Assembly: GCA_964035795.1 (NCBI GenBank)
Contig: OZ038322.1
Span: 17,531,447-17,595,446, forward strand
Direction: 5' to 3'
DNA: 64,000 nt
Source of the DNA: Pterobdella sp. o SKG-2022
Taxonomy: Eukaryota; Annelida; Clitellata; Hirudinida; Piscicolidae
The position numbers and the translations under genes are program-made. The first letter of the stretch is position 1; each line of letters opens with the position of its first letter. Below the pieces are notes generated by a model. That model searched no databases and was not told the DNA's origin. It saw only the letters and a program-made list of their open reading frames with translations. Positions 24,501-58,411 of this stretch are shown here, in pieces.

Positions 24501-27500
24501 AGAACAAGCACCAGGGTCGAGATTTTTAATAATTGCGTTTGATCCTTCTGTGTTTGTGTATTTTCAAGTAAGCTTTTCTATGGGTTAAAACTCAAAGCCG
24601 CAACCCAGTTGTATTTTTTCTTTGCAAGGTTTTTTTGTGACAATTTTTGCCAAAAACAAAGTTGAATAGTAAAACTTATAAACAAGATCGTTTTATAAAA
24701 TTTTGATCTTGAGACTATCCAACAACAAAAAAATTTTTGGACTGAATTTTTTTTGAGATAGAAACAAGAAGTTTCACATGTTGCAATTTTTTGAGAAAGC
24801 ATAACCACAAAATATTGTTCACATTTCCAATGACCGTCGACTTCTGCTTAACAAAAATAAAGAGATTTTAAGATAAGACTAAGGAGGTTGTGTCCATTAT
24901 AGAAGTTTATTGAAACAATCTGTTAATAGAATAGTTTGTTTTTTTATACAAATAGAAAATGATAGTTCTTAAACAAAAATTTTTGAAGTTTAGGACTTCA
25001 TATATAATAATTTCAAAACGAAAGCGGTCAGGAAACACTATATCCCTCAGATAGTATTGTAAAGTTTTCATAAATGATATAATGTTCAAGTTAATGGGAA
25101 GCAAACAAACACTGATAATTTTCAAATTTACGCAAAATAAAAAAAAATATTTGAATCTCAAAAATTTCATAATATTTTCCAAGGAATTCGAGAAATTATT
25201 TTTTCCTGGTGGAAAATGTCACCCAAACAAATTTTTTTTCTTGCATTTAGATAGTCAAATGTGACGGGTTTTAGCAAATCAATTGATTCAAAAGTTGAAA
25301 AATATTTTCATAAAAACTAAAAACAATCTGATCAACAAAACAAAGAATATATAATTTGAAAAACTGCTTTGTCTTAAAGCCTTTGAAGCATTCATTCATT
25401 TAAGAACAATATTTGCGCATTTCAAGTTGCCAGCCTTTTGGCAAATATTGCATTCTTTCTTAGTTATAAAAAATATTATAAAAAAACAGCCAATAATTAA
25501 AGCAAAGTCAGCCTTTTGAAGTAACTTTGAAAGTCATAGCGTGTCCTTATATAGCTCTATGGAGATTTACAAGAAAAATAAAATAAAAAGAAGAGCATTA
25601 TAAAACGTATCGTATTAAAAAAAGGCCTCCGGAGAAAAATTGAAACTTTTTTTCTTGCTAATCTAACTCGTTTACAATGGTCAACTGATTTTAGAAGCAT
25701 GGTTGGCTTTACAAGCAGTAAGGCAAATAAGTAGATCGAAAAAATAATTTGAAAATAGAGAAAAAAATTTTTTTTTAAGTCAAAAACAATCCTTAGGAGC
25801 GAAAAAGGCGAAAAAACAATCAACGTGAAAAAATGAAGTAAATTTTTGCAATATATGAAAAATTGCATTCAAATGTAACTTTAAACGTTACAGCGCGGAT
25901 TTCAGAATGAAAAGCATAAAAATTTGTTTTTTAAAAAATCATTAGTTAGTTTGATGGTTTTGAGAATATATTTTCAAAAAAACTTCTTACTTTATGAAAC
26001 AATTTGGCTATAGGCCAAGGCCCGTGTTAATGGTATGCAAAAGTAATGTGCTGTTTTTGGTTGATTATAGTTGAACTAATACTAAAATCTGGTCCAGCAT
26101 TCACTTAACAAGCCCTAAAGACGTGATCGACATAATGAACAATAAAAATTAAAACCCCATTTAGTACTGTGCACAAAAGCTTCAGTTCTGCTGAACATAA
26201 ATGTTTTTAGTTTTGATTTGATGACGTGAAAGGTTGCTTTGAACAAGATCGAACTGGTTTCAAACTTAACATTAGTGACTCGATAAATCTAGGAAAAGTC
26301 TATCAAAGCTGTATACTTCTGTCTTATGATCATTTTTTGAATCTACATGCTTTATCTGTTCATTAATGGTCATTTTGTGAGAGTTTGATGACCGAAGCCA
26401 GGTGAAGGTTCCATTTTAACATTATGGCTTTCATCTCAATGACCAACTTTGCTTGATTATGTATTCTATTTGTGGCTTGTCATTTTCATACAACTTTGCA
26501 TTGTTTTATGAAAACATTTCCGAATTTCGTTTTTTATATGAAATAGCTTTGAAAGCTTTTTTAATTGAATCCAAACTTCAGACCTTATAAAACACTTAGT
26601 TGAATAAAAGTTTGAAAAAGTTAGCAAAAAAAACAATTTTTTCGGTGTTGTGTTTATGAATTTGTGAGTTTTTTTAGCAAAAATGAAAAAAAAAGCTTAA
26701 ATGCCTATCTAACTTTGAAAATAACTTTGCAGTTTTTAGCATAAATTATGCGCCTAAGTTTAAATCAAAAGAGAAAATTAAAAATGCCAAAATAAAACTT
26801 ACAGTTTTTTGCATTAAAAAGTAGAATTTTAGGAGAAAATAAGTAAGACGAGCTATCAAGTGGCTTTCCAGTTATAAAATACTGCTGAATTTTTTGAAAT
26901 ATCCCACATATAAAAATATAATGATAATAAAACTATAAATTGTTGTTCAAATAAACATAAAAAAATATACTTCTAGGACAATTAAGAGCGGTTTTTCATA
27001 TGGGCTCAAAAAGTGGAAAACTTAAACAATAAATTCTGCAAAGATCTAAAATGCTTTTATTCATTAAACAAGAAAAATGCTTTTTTAAAACAAAAAGTGT
27101 ATATTTTTAAAAGTTTATTTAAATTTTTCGTTTGTTTTTTCCTTCTTGAAAACAAAGATTAACTTTTAAAACTCAAAACTTTGTAAAATTTTCTTGAAAA
27201 ATAATTTAGTTCTCTCATTAAAAATTAACTTCATAGCTATACAAACACATAAAAACAGAAAAATTTGAACAAAACTCATAATTATAGTTATAAACATGAC
27301 ATGAAAGCTACATTCAAATCACGACCACACTCGGTAACCCGCAACGTGCCGATAGCGCAAGATGGATAGGACGAAAGTAAGGAAAAGAAAATTAACATTT
27401 GAAACTAGATTCCGCTCATATTTATTGGAGCCTAGCGTTAATGAGTTTTGAGGTAAATTTGATGTTTAAGGATGAACATAAAGCTTTGGAGTTGAAGTTT

Positions 27501-30500
27501 AATTTTAGAAAGTATTTGTTCGTCTTAGGGTTATATCGAATTACTTGAGTAATTGCATTGAACGTTCATATACTTTCAATTTTTATCATTCATCGTTGTG
27601 TTTTTCTTCAAAGCTTTCAATACTTTAACACGCTTTTCAAAATTTTTTAATTTTAAACGTGGGAAGCTTATACTATTGTATATTAAAATTATTGTTAAAA
27701 GCTTTTCAATTTGTAGTTGCTCTGGTAAGCATACCTCGAAACATTGGTGACATTCTGAAAAGAAATTGGATCAATGGCGAAATTGGCTGTAAACTTTCGG
27801 GGTACCTTCAAGGTTTATATGTGTTTTATTCTTAATTTGATGATTCAGGAATTCAAACAAAACAAAAAATTTTGTTTAAAAAGTTTTTTTGGTTGCTTGA
27901 AACGCCAAAAAATCTATCAGACAACATTTTATCATAGGGGAAAACAATACATTTTCAAGACAATCTACGAAAAACTACTGGAGAAAAAGCTACTATAAAA
28001 GAGGCATTCAATGGCAAAATAACACGAAGATAAATCGCAAACAATTTAATCCTGGGGCTTTCAGAAATCTATCGAGATTTTGTTATAATGTAGGTGTTCC
28101 GTTAATTATTTGGAAGCATTTTAAAATTCTCAAAAAGAATTCTTCCTTTGTGAAGCTAGAAATTGAAGGTTATCTTATCATAGAATAAATTCCAGAATTC
28201 TACAAACGAAATAAGATTATAAAATCATATTTCAGTTTTTTAGCCATACAAAGTGTCTATTTCGAATTTTTTAAAAGAGAATGTTGTTTTAAAGCTTTTA
28301 GCGCAGAAAAACTTGAAATTGAGATCGCGTGCCTCTTCGCCTTTTCCCACAAAACCGTGAGATGAAATGAGCTTTACCCTTGATCAATATACTTTTGATT
28401 ATATTGATAACGATTTGAAATCTTCATCAGCAGAATTTTTTTATGTAGAAAAAACTTTTAATTTTGAAACTTTTTTAACGTACAGTAAGTTTTTTAAAAC
28501 TCAAAGCAAAAAATCGTTCTTTTTCCATTGTTTTCTGAAGTGCTCCAATTTTGTTATACAAGCAAAACAAAACAGGTTTGTTATTTATTTAATAATTATC
28601 TTCGGTGAATGAGTTTCGATTGCTCTTGACTCGATCTTTAGAAATTTCATAAAACTATATCAACTAAATTATATATTTGTAAAAAAATTTTTTTATTATA
28701 AGTTGAGTACATTTTTCTAATCATTTTATTCAAACAGTCCTAACGATGACTTATATAAATGGATATTGAGGAGTGGAACACTGATTGATTTTCAAAAAAT
28801 ATTACGCTTTCCATCTTTTGTTAATAAAAGAAGTAATTTTAAGTTTTTTCTATTTTGAAAAAGTTGAAAAGATCAATGAACGATTCTTCTCATTTTTTTT
28901 TATTTCAAACGAAAAAAAAACAATTTTATAAGATTAAAAAGATAACTATTTTAAAATGCTGAAAAGAATTTGATAAATTGAACTTAAATCTTAATGATGA
29001 TACTCCATGAACTTCTGAATGATTCAGGAAAGGCATAATTTAATGTATCATATAAATCGAGACAAAAATAACTCATAATAAAAAATTGATGTTCTGGATG
29101 TAGTTTTGAGACCCTTTAATTAATATTCATTTCACCATCACAGGCGTGTGCATAGGAGCAAGTGTTTTGACCATAATGTGTTTGAGTGTTGATAGGTATC
29201 TAGCCATTACCCAACCAGTTCGTTCGAGAAGATTCTGTACAGGGTTCCACGTTATTTTCGTCATCGCGGCATGCTGGCTCGCTAATGCTATAATAATGAT
29301 TCCTTTGGCTGCTTATCAAAGACTCAAAGAAATAAAAATTTTGATGGACGCTGAACCCCTTCATTTCTGTCAAGAACATTGGCCTAACTCTATTTCTAAA
29401 TTGGTCTTTGATTTATTCCTTCTTATCCTCATTTTTCTTGCACCTACCAGTGTAATTGCTTACTCGTATTTTTCGACTGGGTGCAGCTTGCTCAAAAGAG
29501 ATGAATCCCTTCGAGACCAAGCCGCCTCATCTGATTCACAAAAAAGAATCATGGCGGGTGAGAAAACTTTTAATATTATTGACCTACGGCCTTAAAATAA
29601 AACAAATTCATTCGCAACCAAAGTCTTTCAAGTTTCAATCGATTGTAATTTTCTCATTAGTGAATTTTGTTATAGAATTCTCTTTACATAACTTTATGCA
29701 AAAGTATCCTAATCTAATTTTCAAAAATAGGAACAACGCTCAATCAAATAAACAGTATAACATGAAATTATCATAGCAAATGCGTGATAGAATCATTGCA
29801 TTATAAAAAGATCATTAAGGTTCCAATTTTCACATCATTTTTAATTTTTCAAAATATTTTGTCAAGCATGTTTTCAAATATTTGAATTGAACTTGATCTC
29901 AGATAAATTAGCGTTGACAAGTAAACAATTGTTACTGAATCCTTTCAATGATTTGAGAAATACCTCATATAAATACTAACTTTCAATCGATTTTTCAAAT
30001 TCTTTAAATTTTTAAAATTTTAAAGACCCAAAATTTCATGAAATAGAGGTCTTAATGATAAAACATGCGATCTTAAATGAAGATTTAAACGTCTACAAGT
30101 GAATCATGCATTTATGTCTTAAATGTCATCGAATAAATCACAAACGTGGCTAAATAATAAATGCCTTATAATTCCTTAGAAAGAGCTTGAAATGGCAATT
30201 TAAAATATTTAAATTTATCACTTGCAAAATCATGGAAATAATATATAGACATTTTCAAAAAAATCTTTTTACTTTTAAGATTCATTTAATACGCAGGTCG
30301 CAGACAGCTGGCTTTGATGTTACTTCTATTGGCAGTGATGTTTTTGCTATCTTGGCTTCCCTATTGCATTAGCAAACTTTACTTCGACATTTACAGAGAA
30401 AGACCTTCAGATATGCAAAGAACTATGCTGATAGCTAATTTAGTTAATCTTTTAAGCCATTCGCATAGCGCCCAAAACCCTTTTCTGTATTGTGTGATGA

Positions 30501-30604
30501 ATCGACCTTTTAAACGTCAATTGAATCGACTTTTTGGTTGTCAAAGATATTGCAGAGGCCGCAGAGAAATGCCTAATGATTGCAGCTCCAAGCAGGTTGG
30601 ATAG
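12573..30604 (+). CDS. Class A (rhodopsin-like) peptide-type G protein-coupled receptor, complete
   Basis: Four exons, 12573-12927, 27717-27812, 29144-29557 and 30297-30604, join in phase to 1,173 nt (390 residues). The start ATG at 12573 opens an extracellular N-terminus with N-x-S/T sites (NIT, NKT). TM1 is the hydrophobic run ending GNILVIVV. TM2 carries NLAIADLL. The short second exon supplies the TM2 end, a WINGE turn and the conserved TM3 cysteine (GCKLSGYLQG). The third exon has DRY (SVDRYLAI) at the end of TM3, then TM4, an ECL2 cysteine in CQEHWP, and TM5. The fourth has TM6 with SWLPY and TM7 with NPFLY, followed by a Cys-containing tail that could be palmitoylated. The C.E.WP loop and YLQGV context resemble neuropeptide receptors of the orexin/NPFF/trissin-like groups. 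The ligand cannot be assigned. All three introns are in phase 1. Confidence 0.88.
12928..17404. other. GPCR intron 1, proximal part
   Basis: This is AT-rich intronic sequence with short spurious ORFs only. No exon-like segment with GPCR content was accepted here; one candidate near 14760-14890 was rejected. Confidence 0.6.
17405..19960 (-). mobile_element. 5'-truncated, degenerate non-LTR retrotransposon with reverse transcriptase and restriction-like endonuclease
   Basis: It is antisense in GPCR intron 1 and distinctly more GC-rich than its surroundings. Reading the minus strand from 19960, the RT fingers/palm include GGGIRLIAVGN, the LKLDVSNAFNS block, the QQGEPLGPTLFAL block and the catalytic box WYLDD, then a thumb region. 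After this come a C.CG...GYHGLSC knuckle and an endonuclease-like segment with RSDGITTFPW, LVWDAT and FETTG. The order RT, Cys/His knuckle, PD-(D/E)XK-like nuclease is that of site-specific early-branching LINEs such as R2/CRE-type elements. The 3' end carries a poly(A)-like tract (T-run on +, 17405-17429). The coding frame is broken by frameshifts near 19015 and 17778, a TAG at 18598-18600 and possibly more, so the copy is dead. Target-site duplications were not identified. Confidence 0.85.
17537..19960 (-). pseudogene. Broken RT-endonuclease polyprotein of the retrotransposon
   Basis: The frame pieces are 19960-18980 (RT core), 19032-18598 (thumb, ends at TAG), 18597 to about 18421 (same frame continuing with a LPNRFGGLGFRS-type motif), 18300-17779 (knuckle and start of nuclease) and 17782-17537 (end of nuclease with KYQGL and ETTG). 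The pieces are collinear with a single ancestral ORF interrupted by at least two frameshifts and one nonsense codon. No intact start is present, consistent with 5' truncation during insertion. Confidence 0.8.
19961..27716. other. GPCR intron 1, distal part
   Basis: AT-rich intron. It holds a 19-bp-period tandem duplication (22408-22444) and a short segment (about 24400-24450) resembling the arm of the hairpin repeat at 31219. No coding exon was recognised until the TM2/TM3 exon at 27717. Confidence 0.6.
22408..22444. repeat. Two-copy tandem repeat, 19-bp period
   Basis: The 18-base unit TTTTGCATATGAAAACGC occurs twice with one extra T between copies. It lies in GPCR intron 1 with no evident function. 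Confidence 0.85.
27717..27812 (+). other. GPCR exon 2 (end of TM2, extracellular loop 1, start of TM3)
   Basis: A 96-nt exon bounded by ttgtag and a GTTTAT donor, phase 1 on both sides. It encodes VALVSIPRNIGD, a Trp in loop 1 and GCKLSGYLQ. The Cys is the canonical TM3 disulfide cysteine and falls 25 residues before the DRY arginine once joined to exon 3, exactly the class A spacing. That spacing and phase match identify it despite its isolation between introns of 14.8 kb and 1.3 kb. Confidence 0.9.
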
Positions 30605-30670
30605 CAAAAGTATTTTCTAGCGTTGAAGAATTATCTAAAAAGTAACCCTGATTTCCCTTAAACTATTTTG

Positions 30671-30676
30671 AATAAA
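30671..30676 (+). terminator. Polyadenylation signal of the GPCR gene
   Basis: An AATAAA hexamer about 67 nt after the GPCR stop codon. Confidence 0.5.
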
Positions 30677-31771
30677 AACAAGTGCATTTTTAATTTAAAA
30701 TTTGTGTTGGAATTTAAGCGTCAAGTTCACCCAAGGCTATAATCTAGGATTATTAAATTTTGTTTAGTTGCCAGTCATAATTTTAAAATGACCCTTGATA
30801 TTCTTTTGCACTTTCAATTATTTATAATAACTTTGTTTTTTCTTGAAAATGTGTGTAAAGATTGAAAATTGGTTCATGTCAATTTTTCATATTTTAATAT
30901 TGCTTTAACGAGCGACCAGGCGTTTTAGATGGAAGTTTTCGAGGTTAAACAAGGTAATTTGTATTTAAGATAATTTTAAATAATTTATGTGTGATACTGT
31001 TTATCGCATTATTATTTCATAAGCCCAACTGGGACTTGAGCTACCGACGAGCAAATGACAGCATATTTTGGCTAGATGAAAAATCGGATAATTTCAGTAT
31101 TTTATTATATTAATCTATCAATGTTCTATGTCAGCTAATTTTTTAAAAAAATATTTCAAAGTTTTCATGAATAAAGTTAGTGAAACCATCAAAAATATGA
31201 GGTTTTGACTCAAATTGTGACAAGTTATTTGAACACTAAAAGTAATTTTATTAAGTACAAAGCTTTTCGTTAACAACGTAACATTATCAAGTGCGTTAAA
31301 ATTCAAAGACCAAAAATGTTACTTTTTAATCGAAAAGCTTTGTACTTGATAAAATTACCTTTAGTGTTCAAATAATTTGCAGTATTTACTTTGGCTAAAG
31401 AAGATAATTATAAAATTATGACAAGTTACTTAAAAAACATTCCTCTTATGAAAGCATCTGTACAGTTATGCTCGATAATTTTGAAAGCATGAGTTATTTT
31501 AAACTTTTCAAATACTCAATTTTAATTAATGTTTGTTTTAGTTTTTGATTCGTGAAATTATCAACCAGTGGTGTTTGAAAATTATGATTTATCACAAGAC
31601 GTGTGTTATCAGATTATTATTATTTCAGTGTGCATTAAACAACTTTTAAATACGATTATTCTTAGATTAAATAAAACACTTAAACAACTTTGATTTAGGA
31701 TTTTTTTAAAAATAAAATACACTTTTTTTATAAAACCCTAGTTTTCTTTATGAGAAATGTGAATTTGTATC
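30677..31771. other. Intergenic region after the GPCR
   Basis: AT-rich. Apart from the inverted repeat at 31219-31381, nothing was recognised. It should contain the promoter of the small gene at 31772 if that gene is real. Confidence 0.5.
31219..31381. repeat. Long-armed inverted repeat (foldback/MITE-like)
   Basis: Arms at 31219-31285 and 31315-31381 are about 67 nt each, reverse-complementary with few mismatches, around a 29-nt loop. The arm core reads TTTGAACACTAAAAGTAATT and continues through AAGTACAAAGCTTTTCG. A diverged half-copy (TACAAAGCTTTTTGTTAG) lies near 24420-24440, suggesting a dispersed family. No transposase is present. It could be a non-autonomous element or a hairpin-forming transcript. 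Confidence 0.75.
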
Positions 31772-32438
31772 ATGAAAAAAATTAAAAACTATGATTTTTT
31801 GCAGATAGAAAGATTTTCGAATGAAACTAATCCTATCACCTTTCGACTTTTCCCTTCAAAGCAGTTTCGCTCTTTCAACTTCAGAACGTCTTTGGTCTCG
31901 AAAAACTCTTTAAGGAACAATTCCACAAAAAACAAAGTTGCAACAACGAAACTTCAACGAACTAACAAAAAAAACCTTTCTTTCCACGTTAAGAATTCTG
32001 AAAAAAAATTGTATGCAAATAACATAAAATTATCTAAACCTCTTTCTAAAAGTGTTTCAAAAATTCCTTCAAGTTCACCTACTATTGATGATGTGAAAAT
32101 GGCAGGCTCTTCCAGTATTTGTTATGATCATCTTCCAAAAAACCATTCTATAGAGAAAAAAATAGAAACTCCAAAAGAAAGTAATTTTTCTAAAAATCTT
32201 TAAGAAATGTGTCAATTAAGAAAAAGCAAAAAACTTTTTTGAACAGAAAAAAAGCTCATCAAAAAACATTAACAATGAAACAATCTCAAAAAATAATGAA
32301 TGTTCTAATAATATCGACTTTGGATTGTCCAATGACAGCAAACTTCTCTACAATGATTCCATTAAATTTGGGGTAAATATTGATTTAAACACTGCTGATG
32401 AAAAAACTACAGTGAAATGCATGCTGGAAACTTTTTAA
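31772..32438 (+). CDS. Small unrecognised Lys/Ser/Asn-rich protein gene
   Basis: An open frame from ATG 31772 runs 409 nt to a GTAATT donor at 32181. It joins in phase across a 66-nt intron (acceptor gaacag, exon from 32247) to a second open stretch ending TAA 32436-32438. The product is about 200 residues, rich in Lys, Ser and Asn, without hydrophobic segments or a domain I recognise. Alternatives: an acceptor-like tttttgcag at 31797-31805 suggests the first exon may begin at 31806 behind an unseen upstream exon. A GTAAAT donor at 32374 could splice to an acceptor near 32447 and give a short basic C-terminus (TIRKLLRIGR) instead. Two open stretches joined in frame in such AT-rich DNA favour a real gene, but the function is unknown. 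Confidence 0.45.
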
Positions 32439-32929
32439 AAATTTCAGACCATACGGAAGCTACTGAGAATTGGAAGATGAAAGCACATTTTAAATATTCC
32501 TTTCTACTAAAAACAATTTGATTGATATATCACCTAAAGCGCCAACTAGACAAGCTAAACAATTATTTTATACACGCTGACCATTTTTTTTAAAAACAAG
32601 TATTTTTTCATACTTAGTCTGACATGGTATTATAAAATTCTTTGTTCTAAACTTGAAGTTTTTGTGTAATTTATAAAATATGTCGCCCGTATTTTTATCA
32701 TGAAACACTGCGATTGCATGTTTTTACCGTAACATAGGTTAAAATGTCATTTATATATAAACTGGGTGGTGAATTTGAAGTAAAGATTATTATTATATTA
32801 TTCAATATCTTTTTTTTAAAAAGTCAAGTCTAAAAACTCGAGATTTTTGATTTTTTTTATCGTCATTGTTGGTTAAGTATAATAAAAGGTAATTTCAAAA
32901 ACGCTTATACATCGTGATAAAAAATCAAA
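32439..32929. other. Intergenic region between two convergent small genes
   Basis: AT-rich sequence between the + strand gene ending at 32438 and the - strand gene ending at 32930; probably both 3'UTRs. Nothing else was recognised apart from a possible alternative terminal exon at about 32448-32480. Confidence 0.45.
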
Positions 32930-33338
32930 TTATTGCAAAACACAACAGCGTTCCTTCCTTTTGATGTTTTTTGTATCAACTATTATTTTTTTGGGCAATT
33001 TATTTTCGTCGACAACTCCAGTTATTTCAGTATCACCAGTTTGATTGTTTAAAAGAAGATCGGTATGTTCTGAATCCTTTTTTAAAGAATCAGGGGAATG
33101 AAAACTTTCAAATAGATTCGATGAAGAATCGTCTTCAAGTTTGTCAGGATCCACAATTTGTAACGACGTTCTCGTAATTATAGATCTATTTAAGATAAAA
33201 TCGGCTTTTTTGCTTAGTATTCCTGTTTCAGTAAAAGGATTTTCCGAAGAATCAGTGTATCTGTAAAAGTTTTTGAATTTAAATAATAGAAAAAAAATAA
33301 TGATAAACTTGCTTGTCGTCAAAAAAATTTTCCGCCAT
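32930..33338 (-). CDS. Small acidic protein with possible C-terminal CAAX prenylation box
   Basis: Exon 1 is 33338-33313 (MAENFFDDK start) and exon 2 is 33260-32930, separated by a 52-nt intron. The product is 118 residues. The frame requires a GC donor (GACAA|GCAAGT) with acceptor cttttacag; the nearby GT donor would put a stop immediately downstream. The protein is hydrophilic and Ser/Asp-rich, carries an NPF tripeptide in ENPF (the type bound by EH domains) and ends KRKERCCVLQ. CVLQ fits a CAAX-like motif behind a basic stretch and a second cysteine, so lipid-anchored membrane attachment is plausible. I do not recognise the family. The gene is divergent from CHD, about 0.9 kb away. Confidence 0.55.
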
Positions 33339-34271
33339 TTTTTAATTGTGATTTAAAATAAATATATAAAAGTAAAGGTTTAAGGCATTTAAATAAATTT
33401 AAACAAGTTTAAAAATTAAAAATAACGAATTTCATAAAATTTATTTTACTAAAAAACTCTAAATAAAATAATTAAAAATATATTTTTCAAAATGGCAATG
33501 TTATAAAAAAGAAAATTCAAGGTGTTAAAATTTTATAAAATCAAAAAATTTACTTAGATTGTCTTATACCGGGTAAATGAACAAAGAAACTAGTTTGGAC
33601 AATGTTTTATAGCCTTTGTTTCTAACAAGCTATTTAATAAGCACATTCGTTTTAGCGATTAAAAGGTCGAATTGAATCTTATACAAATATTTTTTCCAAA
33701 TTCAAATGATTTTGAAATTAAATTAAACAAATGACCGATAAAATGAAAATAAAGGATTTTTGACTAAAGTAAAAAGAATCTTTAACTTTTAGTCGGTCCC
33801 AATATAAGCTTTGCTAAATGAATTTTTTGAAGAACTTGGAACTATTAGTGTAAAGTAGACCAAAATACACCAAAACTAAGTTTTTGTAAAATTCTAAAAA
33901 TGAAGATTTTAAAAATAATTATAAATGTTTAAGTTAAAAGAAAACTAAAACATAATTTGATCATTTATTTTAGTCCGTTGTCTAGCACCGTCTATATTTC
34001 TTTTTATGAATATTAATGAGTTTGAATTATGTCGATTTTAATCCAAAATGGCTACCAAAAAGCCAAACGGAGTTTCGTTATAAGTTTGATTGTTGTTTAA
34101 TGTTTTATTATATAAAGTCGTTAATAAATACATTTAGTATTTTTTTTCTTGTATACTATTTAACCTATCTTTTCTTGTGGAAAAGTTATACCGACAACGA
34201 ATCACAAGCTAGATCTTGAAAAATATATCGATTAACTATGTTTTTCATAGTAAATATATAAAAATTGAACA
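33339..34271. promoter_or_regulatory. Divergent intergenic region between the CAAX-type gene and CHD
   Basis: This 933-bp AT-rich stretch separates two start codons on opposite strands. It must contain both promoters and the CHD 5'UTR. No specific motif could be assigned from reading alone. Confidence 0.45.
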
Positions 34272-57445
<23,174 letters not shown>

Positions 57446-57454
57446 TATATTCTC

Positions 57455-57460
57455 AATAAA
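57455..57460 (+). terminator. Polyadenylation signal candidate of CHD
   Basis: AATAAA lies only 10 nt after the CHD stop codon. If used, the 3'UTR would be very short; a more distal signal may be used instead. Confidence 0.35.
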
Positions 57461-58411
57461 GTATTTGTAATTCTTTGTATCTCGTTTATAATCATTCATT
57501 CAAAGATATTTTTCAACATTTAGTGAAATTAAATGTGTTTATTTCAATAAGTGTTTCAGTTAGACTAGTTTATAATCGTGCTAGTTGTTGTATCTGTTAT
57601 CGATGGACTTATTTTCATCACCACCATCATCGCTTTATATATCTATAAAAGGACATTTTATTTGATTGCTTTTTGATCATGCAATTTTTGAAAATTATCT
57701 TATTGGATTTTCAAGTGAGTACAGTTATAGGTGCTTAGTCGACATATTTGACTGATAAATTTTACCTTCATGTATACAATACTTATTTCGCACTATTTTA
57801 CATTTTAAATTATCAACGTCTGATATTTTAATTTGTGTGTTGTCAAATATTAAGAAATAATTAAGCTTATCAATAGTTATTTCTACGTTTCAGTGTTTAA
57901 ACTGTACAAATATAATTCTTAAACTTCGTAGTCATGTTAACGTGGCATTTTTATATATAAATATGCATAAATTGGTCTTGAACGATAAAAATGCTGTTAG
58001 ACCACTCGTTTGCTGTATATTTATACCTTTTATAATACCTAACCGCCGATATAATTTCTGAATGATTTTTAATATTTTTCATTTCTTTTGACGTATTAGG
58101 TATATGTTGGTTACCGCGATTAAGAAAGTTACGTTAAATCAGTGTAATGAGCCATTCTCGAATTATTCGCGCTGCGCGTTGAATATTCACTCCAGTCTCA
58201 AATAAATTATCAAGTTTGATCTCTTTATTTTCAGAAACACCTTTAGGGTGCCTTATAGCAGCTATTCGTCGAAGCTTATGAATACGTTTTGAGATTCAAA
58301 TTTTGTGTTCTAATAAAAACTAATTAATAATTCCAAAAAAAGTATTTAATATTAGTATATCAAGGTAATTCTTTCATTGATATAAAAAGAAGTATGAAAT
58401 GGCTCAATTGA
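57461..58411. other. Convergent intergenic region CHD / PDCD5
   Basis: About 0.95 kb of AT-rich sequence between two convergent stop codons, probably holding both 3'UTRs. A TTTATT at 58224-58229 (AATAAA on -) is a candidate PDCD5 polyadenylation signal. Confidence 0.5.
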
